NCBI GenBank assembly: GCA_018061025.1
Contig: JAGOUY010000007.1
Location: forward strand, 29,968 to 93,967
Direction: 5' to 3'
Source: Patescibacteria group bacterium
GTDB lineage: Bacteria; Patescibacteriota; Patescibacteriia; 2-12-FULL-60-25
Length of the DNA: 64,000 nucleotides
The position numbers and the translations under genes are program-made. Positions 7,533 to 15,513 of this stretch are shown here, piece by piece; position 1 is the first letter of the stretch; every line of letters starts with the position of its first letter. The notes under the pieces were generated by a model. That model searched no databases. It worked only from the letters and a program-made list of their open reading frames with translations, and was not told the DNA's origin.

Positions 7533-10475
7533 ATGTCAACGCCTTCTTCGAGTGGCCAACCATCGTTATTTGCGGGGATTGAGCAAGAAATGCTGGCTTT
7601 TTGGGAAAAAGAGCGAGTTTTTGAACGTTCCTTAGAAGAGCGCCCAGAAAGTAAAGGCTATGTTTTTTATGACGGTCCTCCCTTTGCGACGGGGTTGCCC
7701 CATTATGGGCATTTGATGCAGTCTGCGATTAAGGATGCAGTTCCACGCTATTGGACGATGAAAGGGTACCGCGTGCCGCGTCGTTGGGGTTGGGATTGTC
7801 ATGGCCTTCCAATTGAAAATTTAATCGAAAAAGATTTGAAGCTGCGTTCTAAGCGCGATATTGAAGCGCTTGGGATTGAGGCGTTTACGAACGCCTGTCG
7901 TCAATCGGTGTTTACCTACGAGAAAGAGTGGGAGCGCTACGTTGAGCGCATTGGCCGTTGGGTTGATTTCAAGCACTCCTACAAAACGATGGATAACAGC
8001 TATATCGAATCGGTGTGGTGGGTGTTTTCGGAATTGTATAAAAAGGAATACGTGTATAAGAACGTTCGTGTCTCGTTGTATTGTCCACGTTGTGCAACCC
8101 CTTTATCGAATTTTGAAGTGGCGATGGGGAATTCGTATGTTGAGCATGAAGATCCGGCGGTATTCATTAAATTTCCTACAGTAGAAGATCCGAAGACGTT
8201 TTTTTTGGCTTGGACCACGACTCCTTGGAGTTTGCCGGGTAATACTGGTTTGACCGTGAGCGCGGACTTAGAGTATGTAGCGGCCAAGATTTCTTCTACG
8301 GCGGAGACGTTGATTTTTGCCAAGGCTCGTCAAGCAGAGGTTCTAAAATCGCTTGATAATGGAGAAGCGTCAGCTTTTACGATTGTCTCTACTTGGAAGG
8401 GAAGCGAGCTTGTTGGTCGTCGATACCAGCCGCTGTATCCTTCTATCTCTGTTGAGGGTGATGCGTTTCGCGTCGTCGCGGGTTTGCACGTATCGGCGGA
8501 AGATGGCACGGGGATTGTGCATACAGCTCCCGCCTTTGGTGAGGAAGATTTACAGATGTCGCGTGAACATGGCTTACCGGTTCTTGATACCTTGGATGAA
8601 GAAGGAAAGATGCGAGAAATGGTGTCATTCGTGGCAGGGATGGGGCGTCATGAGGCGAATCAGCCAATTCTAGAAGAGCTAACTACTCGTGGACTTGTTT
8701 ATCGTGCTGAAACGATTACACATAGTGTACCGGTGTGTTATCGCTGTAATACATTATTAGTCTATAAAGCTCAGCCAGCATGGTTTATTGATATTACCAA
8801 GCTCAAGCCGACGATGCTTAAGACTGCAAAAAAGATTGGTTGGCATCCTGAGCATCTAAAAGAAGGACGTTTTGGGAAAGGATTAGAATCGGCGCCCGAT
8901 TGGAATATTTCCCGCAGCCGTTATTGGGGTTCTCCTATCCCTGTTTGGGAATGTGATCAATGCGAAGAACGTACGATTATTAGTTCAGTGGCAGAGCTTG
9001 CGAAGCGCGTGAATAATCCTGAACTTGTCAAAGGGCTGGATTTGCATCGGCCCTTCATCGACAATATTAAAATAACGTGTCCTTGTGGCGGTCAGCAGAC
9101 GCGTGTGCCAGAGGTCTTTGATTGCTGGTTGGAATCGGGGAGTATGCCGTTTGCTTCTCTTCACTACCCATTTGAGAATAAGAAATGGTTTGAAGAGAAT
9201 TTTCCAGCCGACTTCATCGCGGAAGCGCAAGACCAAACACGTGGCTGGTTCTATACCTTACACGTATTAGCCTCTGCTTTGTTTGAGAAACCAGCTTTTA
9301 AGAATGTGGTCGTAACAGGTCTTATTTTGGCGGAAGATGGTCGTAAGATGTCTAAGAGTCTTAAGAATTATCCCGATCCTTGGAAGGTGTTTGAGACCTA
9401 TGGAGCGGATGCATTACGGTATTATCTATTTAGTTCGCCTGTCTTGGAGGCAGATTCTTTGAATTTTTCTGAGCGTGATTTACAAAGTATTGTGCGTGGG
9501 TTTTTGAACTTAATTTGGAATGTTAAGGTATTCTATGAGACCTACGCTCCAAGTCGGTTAGTTCGTTCTAAGCCGCGCAGTGCCCACGTGCTGGATCGTT
9601 GGATCTTCTCTCGACTCGCGGAATTAACACAGGAGGTGACGAAGCAGATGGATGATTATCAAATCATGCGTGCCACGCGTCCATTGCGTTCGTTTGTAGA
9701 TGATTTATCTACATGGTGGTTACGAAGATCGCGTGAGCGTATTAAGTCGGATAATGAGTTTGAGCGGATGGATGCCCTTAAGACCTTGGGAGAGGTGTTA
9801 GAGGAGTTGTCTAAGCTCATGGCACCGTTTACTCCATTCTTGGCAGATAAAGTTTACCAGGATGTTGGTGGGAAGAAGACGTCGGTGCATCTTGAATCTT
9901 GGGCAAAGGCAGAGGAGAATCTTATCAACGAACGTTTGTCCGCTGACATGACTTGGCTACGCGGCGTTGCTTCTCGTGCTCATGAATTACGCGCTGAAGC
10001 GAAGTTGGCGGTGCGTCAAACGTTAGCTTCTCTAGTTGTGACCGTAAAAGAAGACGAAGAGGCGCAGCGTCTTACTCGTCAGGGGGATTTGTTGGGATTG
10101 TTACGAGATGAGGTGAATGTGGAGGAAGTGCGGGTCGTTAGCGGGGCTTTGGAAGAAGGTCAGGTGTATCGAGCGGATTTGGATACGGTTATTACGCCAG
10201 CCCTGCGTCAAAAAGGGTACCGTCGGGAATTCTTGCGTCATGTCATGAATGCACGTAAAGAGGCGGATCTAAAACCCGTTGATCGTGTCTCTGTTCACGT
10301 TGCGTTGCCTGCCGGCGAGCTTCGATCTGTGCTGGAGACGGATACTGTCTTGTTGGCACGTGATGCGAGAGCGGTTGAAGTTGTGTTTGTGGATGCGTTG
10401 CCAGAGACGAGTCTTACAACGCAGCAAGTTACCATTGATGAGCAGGTATTTTCTCTCGCGTTAATTCGTCAGTAG
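7533..10475 (+). CDS. ileS: Isoleucyl-tRNA synthetase (eukaryote-like type)
   Basis: 980 aa; charges tRNA-Ile in the cytoplasm. Class I signature HYGH is at residues 57-60 within GPPFATGLPHYGH, and KMSKS is at 605-609. The Rossmann fold is split by the editing domain. Cysteine pairs (CYRCN, CDQCEE, CPCGG) look like zinc sites. The C-terminal half carries the anticodon-binding helices (WWLRRSRERI). The FATGLPHYGH form of the first motif is that of the eukaryotic/archaeal and mupirocin-insensitive bacterial type, not the YANGDIHIGH of ordinary bacterial IleRS. The start at 7533 is chosen from homology and the promoter just upstream; an open frame reaches back to 7377, across rpiB. Confidence 0.96.
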   Translation: MSTPSSSGQPSLFAGIEQEMLAFWEKERVFERSLEERPESKGYVFYDGPPFATGLPHYGHLMQSAIKDAVPRYWTMKGYRVPRRWGWDCHGLPIENLIEKDLKLRSKRDIEALGIEAFTNACRQSVFTYEKEWERYVERIGRWVDFKHSYKTMDNSYIESVWWVFSELYKKEYVYKNVRVSLYCPRCATPLSNFEVAMGNSYVEHEDPAVFIKFPTVEDPKTFFLAWTTTPWSLPGNTGLTVSADLEYVAAKISSTAETLIFAKARQAEVLKSLDNGEASAFTIVSTWKGSELVGRRYQPLYPSISVEGDAFRVVAGLHVSAEDGTGIVHTAPAFGEEDLQMSREHGLPVLDTLDEEGKMREMVSFVAGMGRHEANQPILEELTTRGLVYRAETITHSVPVCYRCNTLLVYKAQPAWFIDITKLKPTMLKTAKKIGWHPEHLKEGRFGKGLESAPDWNISRSRYWGSPIPVWECDQCEERTIISSVAELAKRVNNPELVKGLDLHRPFIDNIKITCPCGGQQTRVPEVFDCWLESGSMPFASLHYPFENKKWFEENFPADFIAEAQDQTRGWFYTLHVLASALFEKPAFKNVVVTGLILAEDGRKMSKSLKNYPDPWKVFETYGADALRYYLFSSPVLEADSLNFSERDLQSIVRGFLNLIWNVKVFYETYAPSRLVRSKPRSAHVLDRWIFSRLAELTQEVTKQMDDYQIMRATRPLRSFVDDLSTWWLRRSRERIKSDNEFERMDALKTLGEVLEELSKLMAPFTPFLADKVYQDVGGKKTSVHLESWAKAEENLINERLSADMTWLRGVASRAHELRAEAKLAVRQTLASLVVTVKEDEEAQRLTRQGDLLGLLRDEVNVEEVRVVSGALEEGQVYRADLDTVITPALRQKGYRREFLRHVMNARKEADLKPVDRVSVHVALPAGELRSVLETDTVLLARDARAVEVVFVDALPETSLTTQQVTIDEQVFSLALIRQ

Positions 10476-10487
10476 TCGTGAAGGGAG

Positions 10488-10521
10488 GCCGTTTATGATA
10501 TCCTATGCATAGACGGCTTTT
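10488..10521 (+). terminator. Terminator after ileS
   Basis: A GCCGT.TATG / CATA.ACGGC stem with an 8-nt loop, followed by TTTT, 12 bp after the ileS stop codon. Confidence 0.6.
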
Positions 10522-10551
10522 CTGTTATCCTATCTTTGTTACCACTGGATT

Positions 10552-10833
10552 ATGTCTTCCATCCTCATGCTCTTGATCGCCTTCTTTATTTTGTTATTGG
10601 CGATTGCGATGAAGGTCGTGGCAAAGACGAGTGATTCTCGTTTAGTTTTCAAGCTTTGTTTACTGGGTTTTTTGGTTGTGTATGTATTGGGAGCGATGGC
10701 GATTTCGTATTTAAATCCCGCCTTGCCAAAAGCCAACGTCAATTCTTTTTCTAGCCTATTTTCCCCCACACAACCTGTAAATTCAGATACGGTTCCGGTG
10801 ACTCCTTCTCAAGATGTTATCATCCGTCAATAA
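10552..10833 (+). CDS. Small two-helix membrane protein of unknown function
   Basis: 93 aa. Two hydrophobic segments (about residues 3-24 and 34-54) are separated by a short basic loop (KTSDSRLVFK). A Ser/Thr/Pro-rich tail of about 35 residues follows. No family is recognised. A TATCCT -10-like box (10526-10531) lies between the ileS terminator and this ATG, so it probably has its own promoter. It ends 14 bp before the converging glycosyltransferase-like gene. Confidence 0.5.
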   Translation: MSSILMLLIAFFILLLAIAMKVVAKTSDSRLVFKLCLLGFLVVYVLGAMAISYLNPALPKANVNSFSSLFSPTQPVNSDTVPVTPSQDVIIRQ

Positions 10834-10846
10834 AGGGTGCTTATTT

Positions 10847-12187
10847 TTATACAATTAAGGGAAGATTAGGCAGTGGGGTTGGATTACCAGTGATGAGACT
10901 TTCAATACGATAGGCACCGTGTGTTGGAGCTTCGATATACCCGTTCCAGGCAAAACGCGCTAATCCACCGGAGGCGAGACAATCAAATAACCACTCGTTT
11001 GTATAATGAGGATCAAACTGTGACATGCCTCCACCAACGCTTTGGAGCCACAGGCGGTTAAAATCTTCTTGCGAACCAATCGAGGGAGCGATGATGATCG
11101 GAAGGCCTAAGCCTGTGTAGAACGACAGCTCGCTTGGTTTTGTCCAAAGGACATCAGTGGTCCGGAGCGTGTGTTGGAAGCCGAGAAAATATTCACGACG
11201 ATCTTCGTAATGATGAATGTGGAGCGATTTTCCCAGCGCGGATTTTAATCCGAGTGTTTGTATCCCGTCTTGGAAATAGCGATAAATGTGCTTGTGGGTT
11301 CCGGCTTCTAAATTAACGCGGATGCGTTTTTGTAAGATCGGTTTGCGTAAACTCTCAATAATATCCATGCCTAGCTGTTTTTGGGCTCCTGCTCCACCCA
11401 CACAAAACGTGAGCGTGAGGAGGCGCTTTGAGGTGAGGTTGCATAAGCGCGGGCCTAGCGTTTGAACTAGGGTTTCTTGGTACTTTTGGGAAAATATTCC
11501 TTCCGGGTCTAGGTGACAGAGTCGTTCGGCGAGGTCATGTTTTACGATTTTAGCTTCGGGACCTCCGATAAGTGTTTTTGGAAGGGGAAAACCTGTTAAG
11601 AAAATCCGTTCACGCGGGACGCCGTAGAGTTGCAAACGTTCCACCACACGTCCATTAGGGGCGAGGTATTTGATACGGCTTTTTTTGGGATCAAGGGGAA
11701 CCCAAGCACGGCTGACGTCGGTATCACAAATGACGCAGTAGATATCGCCAGGGTAGTCGAAGACTTCGGCGGCGAAAGCGGGGAGGAAAAAGGTGGAAAT
11801 GAAGGGGATACGGCTATTGCGTTTGGTGAGCCGCTCGATCAAATCCTTTCCTAACTGCTTTTTTTCAATCCAGCGATAGCTTTCGCTGACTTGCAGGGTT
11901 GGTTCACTGAGGTCGCGTCGTGGATAAAACGGGGGGATTTTTTGAAAATGATCCATGACGTCGAACAGGGGTTGTCCGACGACGGGCAGGGGTTGGAGGC
12001 GCGAAAAATATTCGTATAAGCTACGCGATTGTTTCCAGAGTTCTTTATCCTGCGTTGGGATACCTGGGTAATCATTCGCCACGATAATATCGCCGTAGGC
12101 GAGCTCCTTTAAGCCATAGGCAGCACGTTCATGACCATATCCCATGTTAATGGCGACCACCCACGCTTTGTGCAAAGAACGAGACAT
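10847..12187 (-). CDS. GT-B-fold glycosyltransferase-like protein
   Basis: 446 aa, no signal peptide or transmembrane segment. The N-terminal INMGYGHERAA segment resembles the glycine-rich GxGH loop of GT28/MGDG-synthase-type enzymes. The C-terminal half shows strand-loop patterns of a second Rossmann domain (LTFCVGGAGAQKQLG, then TKPSELSFYTGLGLPIIIAP), which in GT-B enzymes bind the sugar nucleotide. I infer transfer of a sugar to a lipid or envelope acceptor; the substrate cannot be read from the sequence. It stands alone on the minus strand with a leaderless-type promoter (TATACT 7 nt before ATG). A non-enzymatic paralog of this fold is possible. Confidence 0.6.
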   Translation of the reverse strand: MSRSLHKAWVVAINMGYGHERAAYGLKELAYGDIIVANDYPGIPTQDKELWKQSRSLYEYFSRLQPLPVVGQPLFDVMDHFQKIPPFYPRRDLSEPTLQVSESYRWIEKKQLGKDLIERLTKRNSRIPFISTFFLPAFAAEVFDYPGDIYCVICDTDVSRAWVPLDPKKSRIKYLAPNGRVVERLQLYGVPRERIFLTGFPLPKTLIGGPEAKIVKHDLAERLCHLDPEGIFSQKYQETLVQTLGPRLCNLTSKRLLTLTFCVGGAGAQKQLGMDIIESLRKPILQKRIRVNLEAGTHKHIYRYFQDGIQTLGLKSALGKSLHIHHYEDRREYFLGFQHTLRTTDVLWTKPSELSFYTGLGLPIIIAPSIGSQEDFNRLWLQSVGGGMSQFDPHYTNEWLFDCLASGGLARFAWNGYIEAPTHGAYRIESLITGNPTPLPNLPLIV

Positions 12188-12194
12188 GACAAGA

Positions 12195-12200
12195 AGTATA
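12195..12200 (-). promoter_or_regulatory. -10 box (TATACT) of the glycosyltransferase-like gene
   Basis: TATACT on the minus strand ends 7 nt before the ATG at 12187, with no room for a Shine-Dalgarno leader. Confidence 0.55.
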
Positions 12201-12253
12201 CAGTATAGATGTCTTAGTCGTCATGACCGTTTCCTTTCCTATCATCTTCCCCC

Positions 12254-12366
12254 GTCATTCCGAACGCAGTGAGGGATCTCGCAGCGGAACAAGCAGCCTT
12301 CTTTCCTGTCATTCTGAGGTCAAATCAACTGTCGTAAGATATAGACTGGAGCCGAAGAATCCCTTG
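12254..12366. repeat. Dispersed intergenic repeats (two short units)
   Basis: The first unit (12254-12296) begins with CATTCCGAACGCAGTGAGG and reads on into ATCTCGCAGCGGAA. The second (12306-12366) reads CTGTCATTCTGAGGTC...GAAGAATCCCTT and recurs in reverse orientation at 53828-53890 and in degenerate form at 53730-53790. Such units are common intergenic repeats in many bacterial genomes; no coding potential is seen. They lie in the 410-bp gene-free stretch 12188-12597. Confidence 0.65.
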
Positions 12367-12407
12367 TGATTAGAGCGCCCTTCGGGCAGAAAGAAGATAT
12401 AGGCGAT

Positions 12408-12569
12408 GGGCTCGCCGGCCGTATTGTTTTTCTCCCTACTGAACTCGCATTCCACCTACGCTGTGTATGGTGGACCGGAGCCAACACCTGCAACAGCAAC
12501 TCGACCGCAACGGTGTTGTCTCCTTGCTCAGACAGCAGTAGGGAGAAAAACAACACGGCCTGCGAGCCC
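12408..12569. repeat. 162-bp cruciform / three-way-junction element
   Basis: 34-bp terminal inverted repeats (12408-12441 and 12536-12569) match at 32 of 34 positions. The 94-bp interior contains two further hairpins: CCACC/GGTGG (12452-12473) and GGAG.CAACACC/GGTGTTG.CTCC (12477-12523). The whole can fold as a long stem closing two arms. It could be a miniature inverted-repeat element, a folded single-strand DNA site or a structured RNA. No target duplication was recognised at its ends. Weak open frames cross it on both strands but look like by-products of the repeat. Confidence 0.6.
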
Positions 12570-12597
12570 TAGATGAGGAGAGTGGGGAAGGAAAAAG

Positions 12598-13068
12598 CTA
12601 TTTATATTCGTAAATAAATGCCTTATCTTCGTAATGTTTGAAGCCTAATTTTTGGTACAGCTGTTGAGCTCGATGATTATCTGGCGAAGTCACGAGGTAG
12701 AGGCCGACGGCGTTCCAGTAGCGCTTTTGTTGGATGTGCTCGATAACTTGGGTGCCGATGCCTTGGTTGCGGTAGTCTGGAATTACAAAGAGTTCGTCGA
12801 TGGAGACGATGTTGCCTCCGTATTCGTTGGCCCAAAAGGGTACGAGGACGATATAGCCAATGGTTTTATCTTCTCGTTGTATAAAATAGACGCGGCCTTT
12901 GTTTGGAGAGCGATCAAATTCTTTAAGGGTTTTTTGACAGCCGTTGGCAGAGAGTGTTGATCGATGATCTTCCGTATAGAGTTGGTTTACAAAGGTTGTA
13001 AACAAACGATGATCGGATTCGTGTCCACGTTTAAGTGAAAACATCCGGGGAGCTTTTTTAGGGAGCAT
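12598..13068 (-). CDS. GNAT-family N-acetyltransferase
   Basis: 156 aa, the usual size for a single GNAT domain. Motif A is clear: VSIDELFVIPDYRNQGIGTQ, where RNQGIG binds the pyrophosphate of acetyl-CoA. Motif B follows as AVGLYLVTSPDNHRAQQLYQKLGF, with the family's typical ending KLGF. It would acetylate an amine on a small molecule or protein; the substrate is unknown. ATG 13068 is taken as start; Met9 (13044) is an alternative. Last gene of a four-gene minus-strand run with gaps of 21, 10 and 6 bp. Confidence 0.85.
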   Translation of the reverse strand: MLPKKAPRMFSLKRGHESDHRLFTTFVNQLYTEDHRSTLSANGCQKTLKEFDRSPNKGRVYFIQREDKTIGYIVLVPFWANEYGGNIVSIDELFVIPDYRNQGIGTQVIEHIQQKRYWNAVGLYLVTSPDNHRAQQLYQKLGFKHYEDKAFIYEYK

Positions 13069-13089
13069 ACGGATCGAAATTCTTTTAGC

Positions 13090-13539
13090 TTATTTCTTTG
13101 AATTTTTTATATCCTTCTTTTGACGGGATGGTTTTGGCTGCTTGTCTTCGTCCATGGAAATCTCTTTGATGTAGGTCTCGAGATGTTCTTCGTAGCGTTT
13201 CTCTGTGAGAGTTTCGAGCTGATCTTTATCCATGTATTTGCGTTCGCGCCCAAGTTCTTTTTTAACATCTTGTTCGGCACGATGCCACGCCCATTCTTCG
13301 GTGAAGGAATACCAGCTGTGTTCCCATAACTCATCCTCGACCTGATGGAAGAGCTTATGGGCTTCTTCTTCGTTTAATCGCAATAGCGTTTCGATACGAT
13401 CGAGGAGGAGGGGTGGTCCTACGCTTTCTAAGCCTTGAGTTTGGCGCAGCTTGTCTTCAATCAACCAGCGAGCAAGGAGGGCGCGATGGATATCTAGGAG
13501 ATCAGATTTTTTGAGCTGGAGGTAGGCGAATTCTTCCAT
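13090..13539 (-). CDS. Hypothetical charged helical protein
   Basis: 149 aa, no signal peptide or membrane segment. The sequence is rich in Glu, Lys, Leu and Trp and predicted mostly alpha-helical (LLRLNEEEAHKLFHQVEDEL, then WEHSWYSFTEEWAWHRAEQ). It ends in a Lys/Pro-rich tail. I do not recognise a family. It lies 10 bp after the pilin-like gene and probably shares its mRNA. Confidence 0.6.
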   Translation of the reverse strand: MEEFAYLQLKKSDLLDIHRALLARWLIEDKLRQTQGLESVGPPLLLDRIETLLRLNEEEAHKLFHQVEDELWEHSWYSFTEEWAWHRAEQDVKKELGRERKYMDKDQLETLTEKRYEEHLETYIKEISMDEDKQPKPSRQKKDIKNSKK

Positions 13540-13549
13540 AGAGACTTCA

Positions 13550-13996
13550 TTACATTCCGTTTTGTGTGATCGTGCGAATTTCTAAGGGGAAACATTGATA
13601 TCCGGCTTTATGTTCTTGGAGTGATTCAAACCGCGGACGTATGGATTTTCCAGGGTACAGTTCCATGCTGGTTTCAAAGGTGGCGCAGAGTTCGTATTTG
13701 TTTGAACCAGTTACGGGTTTGAATTCGTACATAGCTCCTGTTTTTGGGTCTCTAAATGACGAGAAGTAGTAGGGGTCACGTTGTTGCGCGAGGGTTTCTA
13801 AGCTGTCTGGCAAGCTGGCGGTATTCATCCAATATTGGTCTAAGGCATTACGGATTTGTTCTAGGTCATTTATGCGCTGTGTATCAAACCGTTCGGCTCG
13901 CGCTTTTAAGGGGGAGCCGGACATGTACAAGCTCGTTGCCACCGTAGCAGTAACGATGACGATCAAAAGAGTGAACAAAGGTTTGGATAGAGGCAT
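13550..13996 (-). CDS. Pilin-like single-pass secreted protein
   Basis: 148 aa. One N-terminal transmembrane helix (residues 6-24) is followed by RINDLEQIRNALDQYW, the amphipathic helix layout of type IV pilin/pseudopilin globular domains. Then come SLPDSLETL, DPKTGAMYEF and SNKYELCATFET, the late beta-strand pattern of such domains. The classical GFTLIE cleavage motif is absent, so processing by a prepilin peptidase is doubtful. It sits 6 bp after the DUF5671-like gene. I infer an envelope protein derived from a pseudopilin. Confidence 0.55.
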   Translation of the reverse strand: MPLSKPLFTLLIVIVTATVATSLYMSGSPLKARAERFDTQRINDLEQIRNALDQYWMNTASLPDSLETLAQQRDPYYFSSFRDPKTGAMYEFKPVTGSNKYELCATFETSMELYPGKSIRPRFESLQEHKAGYQCFPLEIRTITQNGM

Positions 13997-14002
13997 ATGA
14001 GG

Positions 14003-14653
14003 TTAGGCTTTTTGTTGTTCTTCTGCACGACGCAGATCTGTGAGATAGTAGCCAAAGATGCTGCCAGAAATTGCTAAGACGGTGAACGTCTTTAAGACGA
14101 AGCGTGTTGTTAGCTCGCCGCCTAAGACATTCGTCAACAGGGTGATGAGGGTTCCGATGATGATCGCGGAAGCGAAAAAGAGAGCGAGATAGGTGATGGC
14201 GGTGCGAGGGCGGGAAAGGCGCAAGTCTGGATTTTTTTTGATAGCGTCTAGTGTGAGGCGAGACACGTAGAGGAATATAGGGAAGGCGACGATGAGGGAG
14301 GCGCTTGCCGTTCGCAGGGTGCTATTTACAGATTGTAGGTAGTACATCGTGTCGTATCCGGAGAGAGGGTCTGGCAACCAACGATTGATAAGCTGGAAGA
14401 TGATGGTGCCTAAACTTGTGGCGCTGATGGCTAGCGTCATGAAGAGGACGAGGTACAAAAAGGACTCGCGGGCGGAAATATGTGGTTGCCGACGTGGGAC
14501 GGGGATAGGGAATTCGGATTCCGTATAGCTGTTCATGGCTGAGTGGATTTCGTCTGTTTGCCACCCGGCTTGGGTCAAGGCGGTTTTGATAGAATCGCGA
14601 GAAAGGCCTTTACTGAGCGCTTCTTTGACGAAAAGTTGGAGATCCATGTTCAT
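14003..14653 (-). CDS. DUF5671-like multi-pass membrane protein
   Basis: 216 aa. Residues 1-45 form a small helical domain (LSRDSIKTALTQAGWQTDEI), similar to the short UBA-like helices often seen before such membrane domains. Four hydrophobic segments follow from ESFLYLVLFMTLAISATSLG to the C-terminus, in the pattern I associate with DUF5671, which is common in Patescibacteria. Function unknown. ATG at 14653 or Met3 at 14647. First gene of the minus-strand operon running to 12598. Confidence 0.6.
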   Translation of the reverse strand: MNMDLQLFVKEALSKGLSRDSIKTALTQAGWQTDEIHSAMNSYTESEFPIPVPRRQPHISARESFLYLVLFMTLAISATSLGTIIFQLINRWLPDPLSGYDTMYYLQSVNSTLRTASASLIVAFPIFLYVSRLTLDAIKKNPDLRLSRPRTAITYLALFFASAIIIGTLITLLTNVLGGELTTRFVLKTFTVLAISGSIFGYYLTDLRRAEEQQKA

Positions 14654-14699
14654 ATATCTCTAGCCTACTAGACCTGGCCGGTTCTGTCATTAGCCATGC

Positions 14700-14817
14700 A
14701 GTATCGAGTATCTAGTATCGGGTATCGAGTATTTGATCGTAATTAGAAAGGTATTTCTCAATGTATTGTCTCTTTTATCTCCAATACTCGATACTCGATA
14801 CACGATACTGTATACTG
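14700..14817. repeat. Imperfect direct and inverted GTATCGAGTATC repeats upstream of ftsE
   Basis: Three tandem variants of GTATCGAGTATC occur at 14700-14735. The complementary ATACTCGATACTCGATAC block lies at 14783-14808, so the region can form a long imperfect hairpin. The right block merges into the ftsE -10 box. It may affect ftsE/ftsX expression or simply be an intergenic repeat. Confidence 0.6.
14811..14816 (+). promoter_or_regulatory. -10 box (TATACT) of ftsE, leaderless type
   Basis: TATACT lies 6 nt before the ftsE ATG (14823) and leaves no space for a ribosome binding site. Confidence 0.6.
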
Positions 14818-14822
14818 TCATC

Positions 14823-15509
14823 ATGGTTCTGCTTGAACATGTCACAAAGTTTTATCATCCGGAGTCGCCAGCTCTTAAGGATTTATCTTTTCGCATTGAA
14901 CCGGGAGAGTTTGTCTCTATTGTCGGGCAGAGCGGAGCGGGAAAAACAACGCTTGCAAAATTACTGATGGCGGAAGAGCGTCCGAGTAGTGGGAGGATTG
15001 TGATTGGCGGTTGGGATATCACAAATATTCGTTCCTACGAAATTCCCGCCCTGCGTCGGCAGATTGGAGTTGTCTTTCAGGACTTTAAGTTGCTGCCTAA
15101 GAAAACGGTGTACGAGAATGTAGCCTTCGCTCTGGAAGTTTCTGGGACGCCGCGTTCACGTATCCGCGAAGTGGTGCCGCAAGTGTTGCGGATTGTGGGA
15201 TTGGATAATAAGTCGCATCGGTTTCCTTCACAGATTTCTGGGGGAGAGCAGCAGCGTGTAGTCATTGCGCGTGCGCTTGTTCATCGTCCAAAGATGCTGT
15301 TGGCGGATGAACCGACCGGGAATTTGGATGCGATCAATGCGGGTGAGATTACGGATTTGTTGGTACGTATTAATGCGTTTGGAACAACCGTTATCCTTGT
15401 GACTCACAACCGAGAGATGGTGAATGTCTTACGTCGACGCGTGATTACGCTGCATGACGGAGAGGTGGCGACGGATCATAAGCATGGGAAGTATACGTTG
15501 CCGGTATAA
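14823..15509 (+). CDS. ftsE: Cell division ATP-binding protein FtsE
   Basis: 228 aa ABC ATPase that pairs with FtsX to control septal peptidoglycan hydrolases. Walker A GQSGAGKTT at 35-43, the Q-loop in VVFQDFKLLP, signature SGGEQQR at 139-145 and Walker B MLLADEP at 158-164 are all intact. The family mark NVAFALEVSG is present. The start at 14823 fits homology and the promoter; an open frame back to 14733 only reads the repeat. ftsX begins 4 bp after its stop. Confidence 0.95.
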   Translation: MVLLEHVTKFYHPESPALKDLSFRIEPGEFVSIVGQSGAGKTTLAKLLMAEERPSSGRIVIGGWDITNIRSYEIPALRRQIGVVFQDFKLLPKKTVYENVAFALEVSGTPRSRIREVVPQVLRIVGLDNKSHRFPSQISGGEQQRVVIARALVHRPKMLLADEPTGNLDAINAGEITDLLVRINAFGTTVILVTHNREMVNVLRRRVITLHDGEVATDHKHGKYTLPV

Positions 15510-15513
15510 CCAT

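Noticed and set aside
12320..12572. Two overlapping reading frames (+ and -) across the cruciform element
   Set aside because: Both depend on the inverted repeat being read in each direction, have alternative start codons, and show no protein-like pattern.
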